This document shows positions 50,401-61,400 of a stretch of DNA of 64,000 nucleotides, piece by piece. Positions within the stretch are counted from its first letter, which is position 1; the number at the start of each line of letters is the position of its first letter. Both the position numbers and the translations under genes were made by a program. The notes under the pieces are model-generated. The model was not told the DNA's origin. It ran no database searches and saw nothing but the letters and a program-made list of their open reading frames with translations. This DNA comes from Erodium maritimum (Eukaryota; Streptophyta; Magnoliopsida; Geraniales; Geraniaceae), in assembly GCA_963921825.1 (NCBI GenBank), contig OY997589.1:23953482-24017481 (forward strand). Direction: 5' to 3'.

Positions 50401-53400
50401 GTAAAAACTAATTTTGTAAACGAAAATTTAATTTTTATAAAATAAGAAATAGTTTCTATAAAATAAGTAAATAAAAAGAAATTTTGAAATTCAATGGCAT
50501 GTTTTTGAAAATTTGACTATTAATGAGGGGTATTATAGACTTTTTAAGTGTTTCCATCCAAAAATGGATGGCAAGTTGACGGCGGGTATCAAAGTGAAAA
50601 AAATGCATTCTAGGGTAGTGAGGTGCCACAAATAAAAGTCAGGGTATTGAGGTGACAGAATACACATAGTTAGGGTATTGAGGTGAAAATAACCCTTTTT
50701 TATAAGGTGCAACCCAAAACAGCAAGCAACAATGAGAATCACAGTACAGTGCCCAACCTCCTGTAATGAGGAAGGAGAGGAGAGGATATCTGGGGCCAAA
50801 GCATCACGACAAGCACAACACGAGGAGACGGCTACAGAGTAGAGAAAGCAAACCTAAGCCAGAGCAGGAAAGGCTCCACACCAGAAGGTTTAAGGAAGGC
50901 GAAAGACGACAAGATATCGTTGGGGGCTAGCACCCACACAAGACCGACGAGCCTCCGACCACCTGCAACGAGCTAGGGCTGGGAGAGAGGAGGACCTCCA
51001 GCACCATAGTATTGCGGTAGCCACGAGCACGAGGAAGAGGAGGCGGCGACAGAGCAAAATAGAACCCAACCGACACCAAACCAAATCCGAGAAACCATCA
51101 GGAGGAAGAAGCAACATCGTGGGCTAACGCCCAAAATTTTGTTGGATGGTGAGGTGCAACCCGGCACCAATAATTCATCAGGGCCGCTTCTAAATTTCAA
51201 CATAATATTGGAGAACAATCAAAGGATCCAAGATCAGGGGACCCATCAAAGCCTCGAAGTAGACTTTATCATACACATTTGGATTAAGTTTGGATATGAA
51301 CAATTTTTTTGTAATTTTCATTTCGTATTCCAATTATGTCATTTTCCTTTCGTAATGATTTCAATTTCTTATTTCAAATTATTATGTATTTGTCCCACTT
51401 TTTACCTGGGCGGATATGCCATTGTTGAGCAAAAGTGCAACCTGAACCCATATATAAAATACCCCCATTTTCTCTCCCTCTCCCCACCCACTTCTCTTTT
51501 CTTGTTTTCACATCTTCATCTCCTTCTCTCCACCCAATGATTGTTGTACGACGTAATATATTATTGTCTGATGAAGAAAACGGCTTACTCATTGTAGCAA
51601 GACTTTTTCACGATGAGCTCGAAGGTGAACAGAGAATGACGTCTACTTACACTTCTTATAAGACTTGCCCACACCATATGCTCCTTCTTGAAATCACAAA
51701 CAACTGAAAGATCATTGGTTGAAGACTACTAAAAAGATAAGGAAATCTAATAGAATTTATCAACAATGAGACCGAAATCGAACCCCCGAGCATATTGATG
51801 ACTGACTGGGGTTTGGGTGCGGTTAATGCCCAATACATCTTGAAAAGTGAAGCATCATTCCAAAAAAAAAAGATGAAGCGAAGTGACAACGTCATACCAC
51901 GACTAGGCAATAAGAAATTTATAATTTTGGTTAGTTTTTTTTTTCAATTTAATGCAATAACATTTAAGGTTATTAAATTAATGCAATTTCGTTTCAATCT
52001 TTTAATTTGGGAATTTCGTTATAAATTTAGTATTAGCCCAGTTTGGGCTAATACCATTGAGGTAGCCCAACTTTTTCATTTTCTCTCTCCTGTGAAATAC
52101 CAGTTATGACAAAATTTGTAAAAAATGATAGGTGCTAGTCGGGTGATGGAGGCCCCTAGGCGCTAGTCGGAGATTAATCGGATTTCTATTTTACTATTTT
52201 TAAATCATTAATAATGATAATAATAATAATAACAATAATAGTAATAATAATAATAATTGTCAAAAGTTACTGTTTTTTGTCACATATCGTTTACATGTCT
52301 TTATAAATTGTTCACATATCAATTACATGTCTTATGAATTGGTCACATATCTTTTACATGTCTTATGAATTTAACAATAAGGCACACAAAGTGTCGAAAG
52401 TTTGGCCTAAATTTAGTCCAATAAGTGACCATAATTTAGGGTAGTTTTCTGTACGTGACCAATACAAAACCTACACAGGATTTGTCCAAGCTTCAGTAGT
52501 TAAGTACACTAATAGGCATCAAAGCAAGTGTAAGGATTCTGTTGCTCAAAAAGTTTAAGTGCGAAACTAGTAGCACTGATATCCAAGGTGAAATTGGAAT
52601 ATGAAACTAGAAATCTTCAATTACTCGTATATAACTCCCAAAAGAAAAGGTTGTATCCACTTCTTTTCTCATTTTATTCCGAAAATCAACAACCAAGTTT
52701 GACATATAACAGAATTCATGGTTTATGATGAACCTAGTCTTAACCTTGTGAAATTCAGTGATTTACATGTTCTGTAATGCATATTAAGAGAATCTTGAGT
52801 GAAATCAAAATTAAACTACAATGATATATGTTGAAATAAGAACTCACGTCGGGAAGCTCACTCTTAGTGCGTCGACTATGTTGTTGTCTACCAGAAGTTA
52901 ATGCCTTAAGGCCTGCAAACCATACCTCTACCTCAGCTTGGTCCTTGCAGATCTACAATTAGATATCATCAAGTAAATTGCTAGATTTAAACATGTTCTC
53001 TAATGTCCATAAAATGAATAATTGATTTAGAACGAAACACTGACCAGATCAAGAGATCTATCACCCTTATTATAAATAAGTGAAAATGACAAGTAATCCT
53101 TTTCAGGGCGCAAATATCTTTTGAACACGGGCTGTAAAAATAGCAAATAGAGGTTGTTTAATTATTTAAACACGGCTGTAATCAAATTCGCAACGTATAT
53201 CATCAACCAGTCATAGAAAATAGTCAAACTCACTGTTCTCTGTCCGGCTATAATCCGTGAAACAGAAGATAATTTCAGGTTTCTCTCTTCTCCACGAGAA
53301 TACCAAATTAGTGTTGTTTCATCCTGTTAATACAACTAAAGTTGAAATCATTCACGTACTTGAGTGTATTGACGACTTGCAAAAGGTACAATCTCAGTGG

Positions 53401-55093
53401 TCGAATATTAAATATGACTTGCAAGGGTGCCCAAGAGCATCTAAAGAGCACGGGTTGTTACATGGAAGAATGAGAATAAGAATCATTACCTGAAGTGTTT
53501 CATACATCAAGCATGGAGACTACAGGACAAAACACAAAAATATTACAGCAAGCACAACCTTAATCTCAATCTTAATCACCATTTTTTTAATGGTATGAGG
53601 GCTGAAACCAGCAACCACATACTTATCTTATGAGGTATCTGCCACTTCTCCCACAAACCTAGGTTAATCTTACTCATGATTAAGCAATATCACTATTTGC
53701 ATTCACAGCCATTAAATTTAAAGTAAGATTGTGGTGTGCATAATTATATTAATTTATTTCTGTAAAACCTTTTTTTTAGTGAATTGCAGTGCTTAGATTT
53801 CAGAATAAACTAAATCAGCAACTCACCGTAGAAATTCTGAATGGGCATAACTTGGGCTTCCCTTTGCGGCTATACTTGATTAACTGAGAACCTTTCTTCA
53901 AAGTAATGAGTGCCTTAAACGAATAGAAGTAAAAGTGGTGAAGTTCTTATAGTTGAATGACGTAGTCACCCAAAAGTGAAGATCCAATACCAAGCATAAA
54001 CATGGCCAAAAATATGGGTAAACTACTATTAAATCCATTCTAGTTAAAACAACTATCAAGCCGTTTTGGAACATTAATGGAATCGGATACATAAATCATT
54101 CATGAATACTTACTTTTATCCTCTGCTTGTATTCTCTTCCTACATTCCAAAATATAATAAGTTATTTTTTTCCACCAAGCCACACCTTATCACATCCTTA
54201 TTCTTACTACTTTATATGTTAATAAGGCCCCCTACACTTTTTAGCTTAAGTCTTTCCTTATTGCATTGTGCATGTCCTAACAACTTCAAATGGTTTTCTA
54301 GATCTGCCACAAGTGCACCTAACCATTGCCATCTCTACTACCCCAACCTTATGGCCACCCAGTCGCTTTGGAGCCTAATACTCACGGCATAAGCGGTCAT
54401 AACTAGCTCATGTAGTTTTACTTTCAACTTTAGGGGAATTCTCCAATCATAAAGAACCCAAAAGACACTTTTTATTGCAAGAACCTTAATCCAGTGGTGG
54501 ATTTTACAAATATCTTGAAGGTGTTAATTTTCCAACAAAACTCTATACTTCTTAATAAAAGTGGGGGTGAGTATTGATATGGTCATTTACAGTTAGTCTA
54601 AAGAACAATTTTTTTCCAAATTTTCCATTATTGGCATACAATCATGGAAAACTGTTAACTAGCCTGCAACATTCATCATTGGTCAAACCAATGCCACCAT
54701 CTTGACCACATTCTTATTAGATAATCACATTTTTTTCCATTTGCCTTATTACAATGCCAATATCCAGACTCAACATAATTATTATAGCTCATGTTCATCG
54801 CTTAAGAGTTGAAATTACTGAAGAAAATGAAAACCTGGGCCGCAGGTGAGTCTCAATAATAGTTTTAGCTTATAATAATCCAACTGGTAGAAACAAGTTG
54901 TAACTAAAGACATTAACAGCAAACATTAGTCTGATCCCAAAAAAAACATCAAACATACATATGTACTCATTTAACACCTAACTGGCCGGGAGCAAACAAA
55001 AACAAAAGAATTACATTTTCTCAGCAGCCAAACATGAGTAATTACCTGTTCGATGTCGCGGTCAGGATGGGTAAAAGAAGCAGGATCTGCCAT
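38462..55093 (-). CDS. PH-RCC1-FYVE-BRX protein (PRAF family)
   Basis: Nine exons join in frame: 55093-55046, 53913-53827, 53323-53234, 53131-53045, 52952-52848, 45354-43297, 43170-43033, 39627-39278, 38576-38462. They give 1,025 residues, typical of the family, with GT/AG borders throughout. Residues 17-130 form a PH domain ([37 protein letters not shown]). Residues 224-603 are RCC1 propeller repeats ([28 protein letters not shown]). FYVE is at 609-680 ([20 protein letters not shown]), with [10 protein letters not shown] in place of RKHHCRxCG. A coiled coil lies at 800-880, and a BRX domain near 960-1012 ([20 protein letters not shown]). PH and FYVE domains bind phosphoinositides, RCC1 repeats may act on small GTPases, and BRX mediates protein contacts; exact targets are unknown. 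Introns 5 (7.5 kb) and 7 (3.4 kb) are enlarged by transposons. Confidence 0.95.
40144..42189 (+). mobile_element. ORF1-only LINE with poly(A) and TSD, inside PRAF intron 7
   Basis: Flanked by AGTCTTTGGAG at 40133-40143 and 42190-42200, ending TTTAAAAAAAA. The first ATG is at 40221 ([15 protein letters not shown]). Frames broken by stops then give gag-like sequence ([20 protein letters not shown] near 40800), a CCHC zinc knuckle ([14 protein letters not shown] at about 40992-41033), and the C-terminal tail [11 protein letters not shown] ending at 41719. About 470 bp of 3' UTR follows, with no reverse transcriptase anywhere. The intact ends show it moved as a 2.05-kb unit, presumably using another LINE's enzymes. 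Confidence 0.8.
42534..42703 (-). mobile_element. LTR remnant of a small retrotransposon
   Basis: On the minus strand the segment begins TGTTAGAATG and ends TATCTCAACA, the TG...CA form with short inverted ends. It contains a TATA-like CTTATATAAAGGGG. Directly beyond its end lies TTGGTGCCCCAATG, a possible primer-binding region, with leader-like sequence to about 42420. No second LTR, gag or pol was seen and no 5-bp TSD was found. Confidence 0.45.
45956..46347. mobile_element. 392-bp MULE-type MITE in PRAF intron 5
   Basis: Ends GGGTTAATTGTCAAAAACTG and, reversed, GGGTTAATTGTCAAAAAGTG continue as a long inverted repeat (GCACTGAAGTTT, ATAAACTTTTGTCCA). The flanks CACAATTTA at 45947-45955 and 46348-46356 are identical 9-bp repeats. 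Short units of the type GTCCACnnnTTTGTGGGTGCA are repeated within each arm. No coding capacity. Confidence 0.9.
46384..46625. mobile_element. Second, diverged copy of the GGGTTAATTGTCC MITE family
   Basis: Starts GGGTTAATTGTCCAAAAC and carries inverted blocks ATTAAAGTTTTGTCCAC on the left and GTGGACAAAACTTTAAT on the right. The right terminus is diverged or cut (CTTTCTATTCAATC in place of the expected GGACAATTAACCC). It lies only 36 bp from the intact copy. No TSD was identified. Confidence 0.6.
48657..49045 (-). mobile_element. LTR-like insert within the 2.3-kb MULE
   Basis: Read on the minus strand, the segment starts near TGTTATGGGCCTCGCGG, contains a TATA box (GGCTATATATACCAAG) followed by AATAAAATAGAC, and ends near 48657, features expected of a retrotransposon LTR. 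The boundary at 48657 is uncertain, and no TSD or internal region was seen. Confidence 0.35.
49060..50030 (+). other. Captured gene fragment inside the 2.3-kb MULE
   Basis: A GC-rich block at 49060-49383 ends at a donor-like TTCA/GTATGTGA, followed by a T-rich intron-like stretch and an acceptor TTTAACAG at 49773, then a second block at 49774-49890 and a T/G-rich 3' UTR-like region to 50030. A short frame from 49270 ([20 protein letters not shown]) would splice to [11 protein letters not shown] and then stop. The parent gene was not recognised. Exon-intron texture within MULE ends is what Pack-MULEs show. Confidence 0.45.
50716..51150. mobile_element. 435-bp insert flanked by 11-bp direct repeats
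   Basis: AGGTGCAACCC occurs at 50705-50715 and 51151-51161. The block between is GC-rich, unlike its surroundings, and the Harbinger frame continues only after it, so it looks inserted. It contains two related words, GTTGGGGGCTAGCACCC and GTGGGCTAACGCCC. It has no A tail, terminal repeat or recognised frame, so its type is unknown. Confidence 0.45.
52135..52185. repeat. Dispersed repeat, partner of 13017-13050
   Basis: CCCCTAGGCGCTAGTCGG followed by GATTAATCGGATT corresponds, inverted, to the block at 13017-13050. It sits at the end of the Harbinger region in PRAF intron 5, just before a TAA/TAATAA-rich simple repeat at 52205-52258. Confidence 0.5.
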
Positions 55094-55442
55094 TCCATCT
55101 GAAAGAAGCGTAAAGGAACCGCCGATTAAGAAACCCTAGGCAACACAAGTGGAGCAACGGCGACTGAATCCGTGGCCCAGTCCTCATAGATGCGTATGCG
55201 AATTAAGAATTCGCCCAAACATCAATCAAAATCAAAATTCCTCAGTCAATCAGCGGGTCGGGAATCAACAAATCAAATCGATCAGAAGAGGACGGAGGAT
55301 TTGGAGGATGGGATGGAGGACCAGAGATGGGAGGTGAAATTGAAGCAAAATGGAGATGCTGCATTTGCATGCTTGACAAGAATGGGGAGAGAGAGAGGAG
55401 AGGGCCGAAAAGGGAGGAGAGCATGGCGCGCTTCTTTGCCTC

Positions 55443-55458
55443 CCTCCATATATAGTAT
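55443..55458 (-). promoter_or_regulatory. Possible TATA box of the PRAF gene
   Basis: On the minus strand CCATACTATATATGGAGG lies about 350 bp upstream of the start codon at 55093. A purine-poor leader with CT-rich stretches follows at 55300-55430, as in many plant 5' UTRs. Position and composition are the only support. Confidence 0.4.
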
Positions 55459-55624
55459 GGTATTAATACCCAACGACAATAATTTTAATACAAAAATATA
55501 TATCAAACATTAGTTTTGAACCCTTTTTTTTATCAACAACTAAACAAAAATTAGTTCATCTCTGAAATTCTCTTTCAAAATTGTATATTCGAATTTAACT
55601 AACATTCGGAAATAAATTTCGTTT

Positions 55625-58142
55625 CGTAGGATTCTCTCATTCTCTCTTTTATCACCGCTCGTTTCCTTTCGTCGTCTTCGAAGCTCCTAGCTGCCTCAGC
55701 CATCGTCAACTCTGACGATCACCAAGTATCCTACATGGATTCCGCACAAGTCCACTCCACCGATCTCATGGTGTTGAACACCAATAAGGTACGTCCTTCC
55801 CCACTCAATCCTATCATTGTCTATACGCCGACCGTGTTTGGCGAATCCGGCTACATGCCACCAGTCACGAGTACCAAGCAGATTAAACCCCTTCAGTACC
55901 AGAAGAAGACCGACCCCGAAACCTCTCCGACCCCTACCCCTATGGCCTTGAACCCATTGCCAGCTTTGGTAGCAAACCACATACGGGATCCCCGATTGGA
56001 CACGACTCCCGTTGTCATACTTAAAATGATCACGGTCAGTCCCCACCAACCCATATCTCCAACCTCCTCGATCCCCATGACCACCATCTGTTTGGGAGCG
56101 TTGGCGCAAGCATTTCTTCCCTAGTACCCCTCTCATTCACAGTCTGGGTGCGGTCCCCGAATGCGTCCTTGCTACCGACTCCAAGGATCTATTACAAAGA
56201 GTCTCATTGGACTCATCCAGGGATAATCCTTTGGTGTACTCAAATGGAATAGGAACGCAGGTTGGGAGAGTTACTCCAAATTGAGGGAATCAACCAAATG
56301 ACCCATCGGCCATCCATCCAATTGATGGTATCATAACCCACCCAAACTTCAGAAACTCCCTTATGGAGACAATTATGGCTCCCAAGAAAACTTTGATAGT
56401 CTCCAGATAAGAGAAGGAAGAGGATGAAAATATCCTCCTTCTTGAAGATCCTGAGATTACTCGACTCCGAGCCCAAGCTAAATATGGTTTGATTGACCGA
56501 TTATTCACCCTTCAGGACTATAATCAGAAAATCAATGAAGGAGTCATGAATAAAGTATGAAACCATGAGATTTTGGTAATTAGGGATTTGGGATGGGGAA
56601 TATCATATTTTTCTTCACAATCTAAAAAGAAAAAGATCGGATTCGACGCTCTGAACCGTGGTCTATAAAAAACATACTGATTATTCTCGAATGCCTCATA
56701 CCAAGTATGAACCCAGCCACCTTTCAATTCTCAAGACTCCAACTGTGGGCGGTGATATCAAATCTTCCTTAGGATAGTTTAATTGGGGCAACATGATGGA
56801 GGATAGGCGAGGCGCTTGGGGGTTGTGTGGATGTACGTACGGGCACCTCGGGTATGGGTTGTGGATGAGTACTCTTAGTGCAGTTTTAGAAGGATCTGGC
56901 CACCCCACTCTTATGTACTGTCAAGATCACTATGTATGAGCATACGACGCCAATTCGGGTATGTCTCCAATACAGTCGTTTACCAATCTATTGCTTCCGC
57001 TGTGATTGTATCGGACACCATGTGAGCGACTACAAACGAAGGGATCTACTTCAGCCGGTGGGACCCCCAAATTACAACCTCCCTCTGATGACTCCAGAAA
57101 TCCCCCACATCAAGGCGAGCATTCGAAAGAATTAGACGAACCCTATTCCGTCCAAGCATATGGCAAATATGGAGTGGACAATGATGTCACGCCCCAAAAC
57201 CGGTTTTGACTGGACTCGAGACGTGACTTAGGTGAAACGATTTTAAATGCAATAATTCAATAGTAACTTCCTGAAAATCTCCAATATAAAACTCAGATCC
57301 ACATAAGTCAGTTTAAAACATAAGTAACCCTCCAGGGGTGTAATAATAATCCTCCAACAGCTTCGTTCAAAAAGACAAATCAAAATCAAAACATAACCGA
57401 AATCTCTAATAGACACACACACCACCAGGATGACAAAGGCACCGAGGCCATTGTCCCTCCGGGTTTTGCACCTTTGACTCTCTCGGCTCCGTCGATGTTG
57501 TAGGATTTTATGTCTAAACAAGTATCCCATATTGGACCCGGGTGATTGGACCCTGTACACCCAACCCATCCATGCCATCTACTTCGGGTGTGGATCGACC
57601 TATGCATAGAAGGATGAATCTGATCACCTCAAAAATGGAGGAGATCCAAGAAGCAAAGGGATACCTGCCCATCCAAATCACCTCATATGAGGCCCCGATT
57701 ACCCGACAAACTAAGAAGGTGACAACTAACTTAAGCCTCAATGATGAACGGATGATTTTCGTGTTGTGGGCCCCTAAGAAGAGAAATCTGGATGAACCAA
57801 TCATAGATACAAGGCACCATACGCAAGAGAATGCTAAGGCGAGGTCTGACAAGGTAAATGATCGCCTCTCTGTGCATCAGAGTATGCATGGGGGGTGCAT
57901 ACTCCGCCTTTCCCTACTCGGTGGAATCTCGAGACATCGATCCCCCGTTCTCCTAAGGTTGTCAGGTCGACCCCCCCCCCCCCCCCCTAGCGACTGCAAT
58001 GCCCTAATCTATGTTTACCTGGTAGTGTTGAGTCTGCTATTATAGGGTCGAGAGTCCCAGCCCCATGAACTGTTTGATATGTGTTGCTCGATTTGTAAGG
58101 TTTATTAATGAATATTGACGCACATTTACTGAATAAAAAAAA
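55625..58142 (+). pseudogene. LINE ORF1 remnant (DUF4283 and zinc knuckle) with A tail
   Basis: A first frame starts at 55735 (MDSAQVHSTDLMVLNTNK). Beyond frame breaks come QAKYGLIDRLFTLQDYNQKI near 56480-56540 and VIRDLGWGISYF near 56575, the DUF4283 gag core. A knuckle follows at 56985-57030 (YCFRCDCIGHHVSDY, last Cys changed to Tyr). After an inserted block at 57184-57540 the linker continues, with a run of 17 C at 57971-57987, then a 3' tail ending AATAAAAAAAATG at 58142. No ORF2 is present, so this resembles the ORF1-only layout at 40144-42189. TSD not found. Confidence 0.7.
57184..57540. other. Unclassified insert in the LINE ORF1 remnant
   Basis: The ORF1-type reading is interrupted by AT-rich sequence starting TGTCACGCCCCAAAACCGG, a beginning often seen in plant LTRs and MITEs, and ORF1-like sequence resumes near 57541. 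No inverted ends or clear TSD were found. Confidence 0.35.
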
Positions 58143-58444
58143 TGAAAGAAAGACATCATCCTCCTCATTATTGCTACTGTTTCATACATTTACTTCTCAT
58201 ATTGACTCCCAGGTCCAAACAAAAATAACAGATGCAAGACATTTAACAAAGGATAGTACTTCATTTGAGGTTTATTAGAAGAAAAAAATAACCTCACAAC
58301 TCAACTTTAAATTATTTATTTCCACGAACAAGCTATGCATGGAACAATTCTCCCGAATGGAATGAAAAATACATAATTTACAGCGGAAAATTTGGATCCA
58401 ACAATGAGCAAAATAAATGGAGATGTAATAAGTCTGGTTCAAGC

Positions 58445-61400
58445 TCAAAGTATGGAAGGATCTTTGTATCTCTTGAAAATGTCCTCTATACCTGCCATTA
58501 CTTCCGCTGGCAATGGCCGCTCAGTTGTCACAAAAGCATCAATGTCTTCTTTCAGTTGCTCAACAGAGGTTGCACCAATGATTGAGCTCGTCATGAAAGG
58601 ACGGTCCCGTGCAAATGCAAGTGACAGCTCAACCAGAGATAGTCCATGCTTTTTCGCCAATTCATAATATTTCCCAGTTGCTTCCTAAAATCAAATAATT
58701 TATGTAATGTTTAAGTTGATTCTCATGAAACAGTAATCTAGTTTTGCATATCTAGACATACCTTAGCTAAAGAACTTTTGTATCTTTCCATGTAGCCAGG
58801 GAAGAGGTTGAGCCTTCCCGTTTTTGCTGCTTTGGACTCAGAATCAAGATATTTTCCGCTCAGTGCTCCCCCACCCAATGGAGAATAAGCTAGCAATCCA
58901 ATGTTGCAATTGTTTGGGTGGCAGACTTCAACAAGATCAACTACAAGGTAAATAGAATAACAAACTACAGTCAATAAACTGTAATGTGCATGATTTGTTG
59001 TCTGTAGATATGTATAGCTGACACCAGATAACTAGGGAGATATAGTTCAGCTCAACTCAAGTAATGGGGATCTAATAACATCTAAAGCTAATCATGGCAT
59101 TGCATTAACCATAACATTGAATATTTTCTCAAAATAATTAGAGGATGACACAAATATGGACTCTACCTTCAAAACGACATCTAACTATTAGACTGTAGTT
59201 GTTCTGGATACTGACGATTTTTGGTAGTGCTCCCACTTTAGCAGCATGAACAAACTCCATTACTCCATATGAAGTCTCATTGGACACACCGAGGTACCGT
59301 ACCTAATTCAGTTCATATTAAAACCATTACAATTATATCAGCTACAGATCTTATTGACAATTGCAAGCAAAGCTTATGAGTAAGTGTGCCTAGATAACAC
59401 AACAACACATGAAAACTCCTGAAAGGCTTCCAGTTATTACCTTTCCTTCATCAATAAGCTCTTGAAAGGCTTCCAGTTGCTCCACAAATGGCACACTCGG
59501 CCTCCACTTGGAATAATCATATGTAAACTCACCAAACAATGCCACATAGCGATCTGGCCTGAAAATAAATAAAATAATATTTGTTAGAAAATCTTAAATA
59601 TATCACACGGTTGTACTTCGTTCAAAAATGGGTTTCAGCAAAATCATGAAAGGTGAACAACAGTAACATATTTTATTGACAGAGGGGCAGCATGGAAATT
59701 AATTGTCTGACATGTATCTTGATCTGTGCTTCATCTTCAAACTGAATTTCTTTTGGTTACTTGAGAAGAACGGAAGTGGCATTAAAATATTAACGCAGGT
59801 ACAAAATGAAAAAGAAAAGCTAACAAACAGTTAGTTTACTGAGTAGATAGCACCACAGTCAACCAAGACTGAGCTCAAAATAGAATATGTCAAAAATCGA
59901 AGTTATCATGTAAGAAAACAAAGTGGTCTAAAACAAACTTATCTGATAAGATAAATAGTAGCTACAAAACAGAAGAGACAAATATTTAGCACATAGTCAA
60001 TACAACAAATATAAGTACAGTCTAAGACCATTTATAAGCCAATCACAGATTATTAGGTCAAGATATGATTCACACAAGTACATTCCTTTTGAATTCAGTA
60101 AAACCCCAGAAAACTCACCAATGAATCTGCAACAAGTCGATATAATCGGTTTGCAGACGTTTAAGACTCTTCTCTACACTCTCTTTTATATTAGCAGCAT
60201 CAACTCGCAAAACTGTCGCATTCTCACGCAAATAAGCTGATCTCTCTGAATAGCCACATACTTTTGTTGCCACTATTAGCTATTGATCAAATGAAACAAC
60301 CATTTGTGTCACAATAATGTCAACTTTTCACAATATTGTCAAAAGATCAACAAATGTGAACAGGAAAATAAATCACTGAAAAACAAGGATGCCAAACTGT
60401 ATCAACATAATAGTACAGATGAAACAAGATATACAGTTTGTAAGGAACTACTTCGCATATGCAACTGTGTAAATAGGTCTCTAGTTTATGGGCTATCTAT
60501 TGTTCTTTTTTCTTAAGAGCATCAAAGTTCGCACAGAATTCCGACCCCTACAGCCAGCACATATGCCACCTTGAGAATAAATAAAGGTGACTATAAAAAT
60601 AAGGCATCAGAGATGGAAATATACGAAAAGGCAATGTGAAACAAAATAAACTACCAAAAAACACAACAAAGAACTAATATCGTGTTAAGAAAGAATTTGG
60701 TGCTCGGTATGTCTTTTCCAATCTATCCATACAAAGGTACTACTATAGCTGTGAAAAGTGATGAAACACTCCAAGTACTACTAGCGAATCTAGGTTGACG
60801 ATTAGCAAGATATTCAGCACTTAAAGTCTAATACCTTATCGCGTGGTTGAGACTTCATCCAATTACCAATATAGAGATCTGTCTTTCCTTGTGTCTCCTT
60901 CTTCATTGGAATAGGGTACTGGAGAAAAAAAGTAAAACATCAATGCAGCTGAAAAACTTCAAGCAAAGAAGATGCCTGAAGAAACTTGCATAAGCAGAAC
61001 TTTCCTTATGAAGGCATCTTAAACTTTAGGTCACACAAAATCTTCAACCATGTGATGATTAGTATAATGCAGGAATTGCATATAGTTACATAGCTACCAC
61101 TGAATTATCCACGATAACGAACTACCATTTTGTTTTTCACTCTGTGCCATCATAACACAGTTAGATGGAAATATAAACAGACAAATTTGCCTCCATCTAC
61201 TTTCAAATTTTCAACTACATGCCCACATCTCAAACCCACGTCATTCATCTCTGAAAAGCTCTCTCAGTTATTAGGAAATGTTCATGGCGACCTATTTTTC
61301 TCGTTTGGCCATGGAACTCATTTTTATTTCTGAGTATGTTCATATTTGAGTTCCAGGAATAGTTGAAAAATTAAATACCCTCTTAGACAGCCCAAACCAA

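Larger units (their letters stand above)
48404..50695. mobile_element. 2.3-kb Pack-MULE-like element inserted in the Harbinger remnant
   Basis: Ends GGGTTATCACCTCAGTACC and, reversed, GGGTTATTTTCACCTCAATA continue as inverted repeats for about 170 bp (CACCTCAATACCCTAACT units, GATACCCGCCGT, CCATCCATTTTTGGATGG). The flanks ATTTTTATA (48395-48403) and TTTTTTATA (50696-50704) match at 8 of 9 bases. Inside are an LTR-like segment, a GC-rich spliced-looking region and an AT-rich core at 50040-50480. No transposase. Confidence 0.85.
47490..51300 (+). pseudogene. HARBI1/ALP1-like PIF-Harbinger transposase, broken in two
   Basis: Across shifted frames the conserved order of the plant Harbinger nuclease is readable. 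[11 protein letters not shown] then [12 protein letters not shown] lie near 47560-47650. [34 protein letters not shown] and SYYLIGGIY lie at 47950-48110. [15 protein letters not shown] and [18 protein letters not shown] lie at 48200-48360. The C-terminal [20 protein letters not shown] is found at about 51222-51285, beyond a 2.3-kb MULE and another insert. Many stops; not functional. The DDE residues cannot be confirmed in one frame. Confidence 0.75.
47001..52066 (+). mobile_element. PIF/Harbinger element split by later insertions (PRAF intron 5)
   Basis: Left end GAGCATCCTCAATGG and the right-side CCATTGAGGTAGCCC are plausible inverted termini of the plant PIF/Harbinger type; outer limits are approximate and the 3-bp TSD was not verified. 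The element holds a decayed transposase in two parts (47490-48360 and 51216-51300), separated by a MULE at 48404-50695 and a further insert at 50716-51150. Sequence at 51300-51940 was not assigned. Confidence 0.55.

Noticed and set aside
38462-55093. Separate PH-domain gene (52.8-55.1 kb) and RCC1/FYVE gene (38.5-45.4 kb)
   Set aside because: The PRAF family has PH-RCC1-FYVE-BRX in one protein, splice phases fit across the 7.5-kb intron, and the downstream part has no start of its own that resembles a family N-terminus.
55696-56136. Gly-rich minus-strand frame of 146 codons
   Set aside because: It is antisense to the LINE ORF1 start region and has no recognisable domain; Gly/Arg bias reflects the Pro-rich sense strand.
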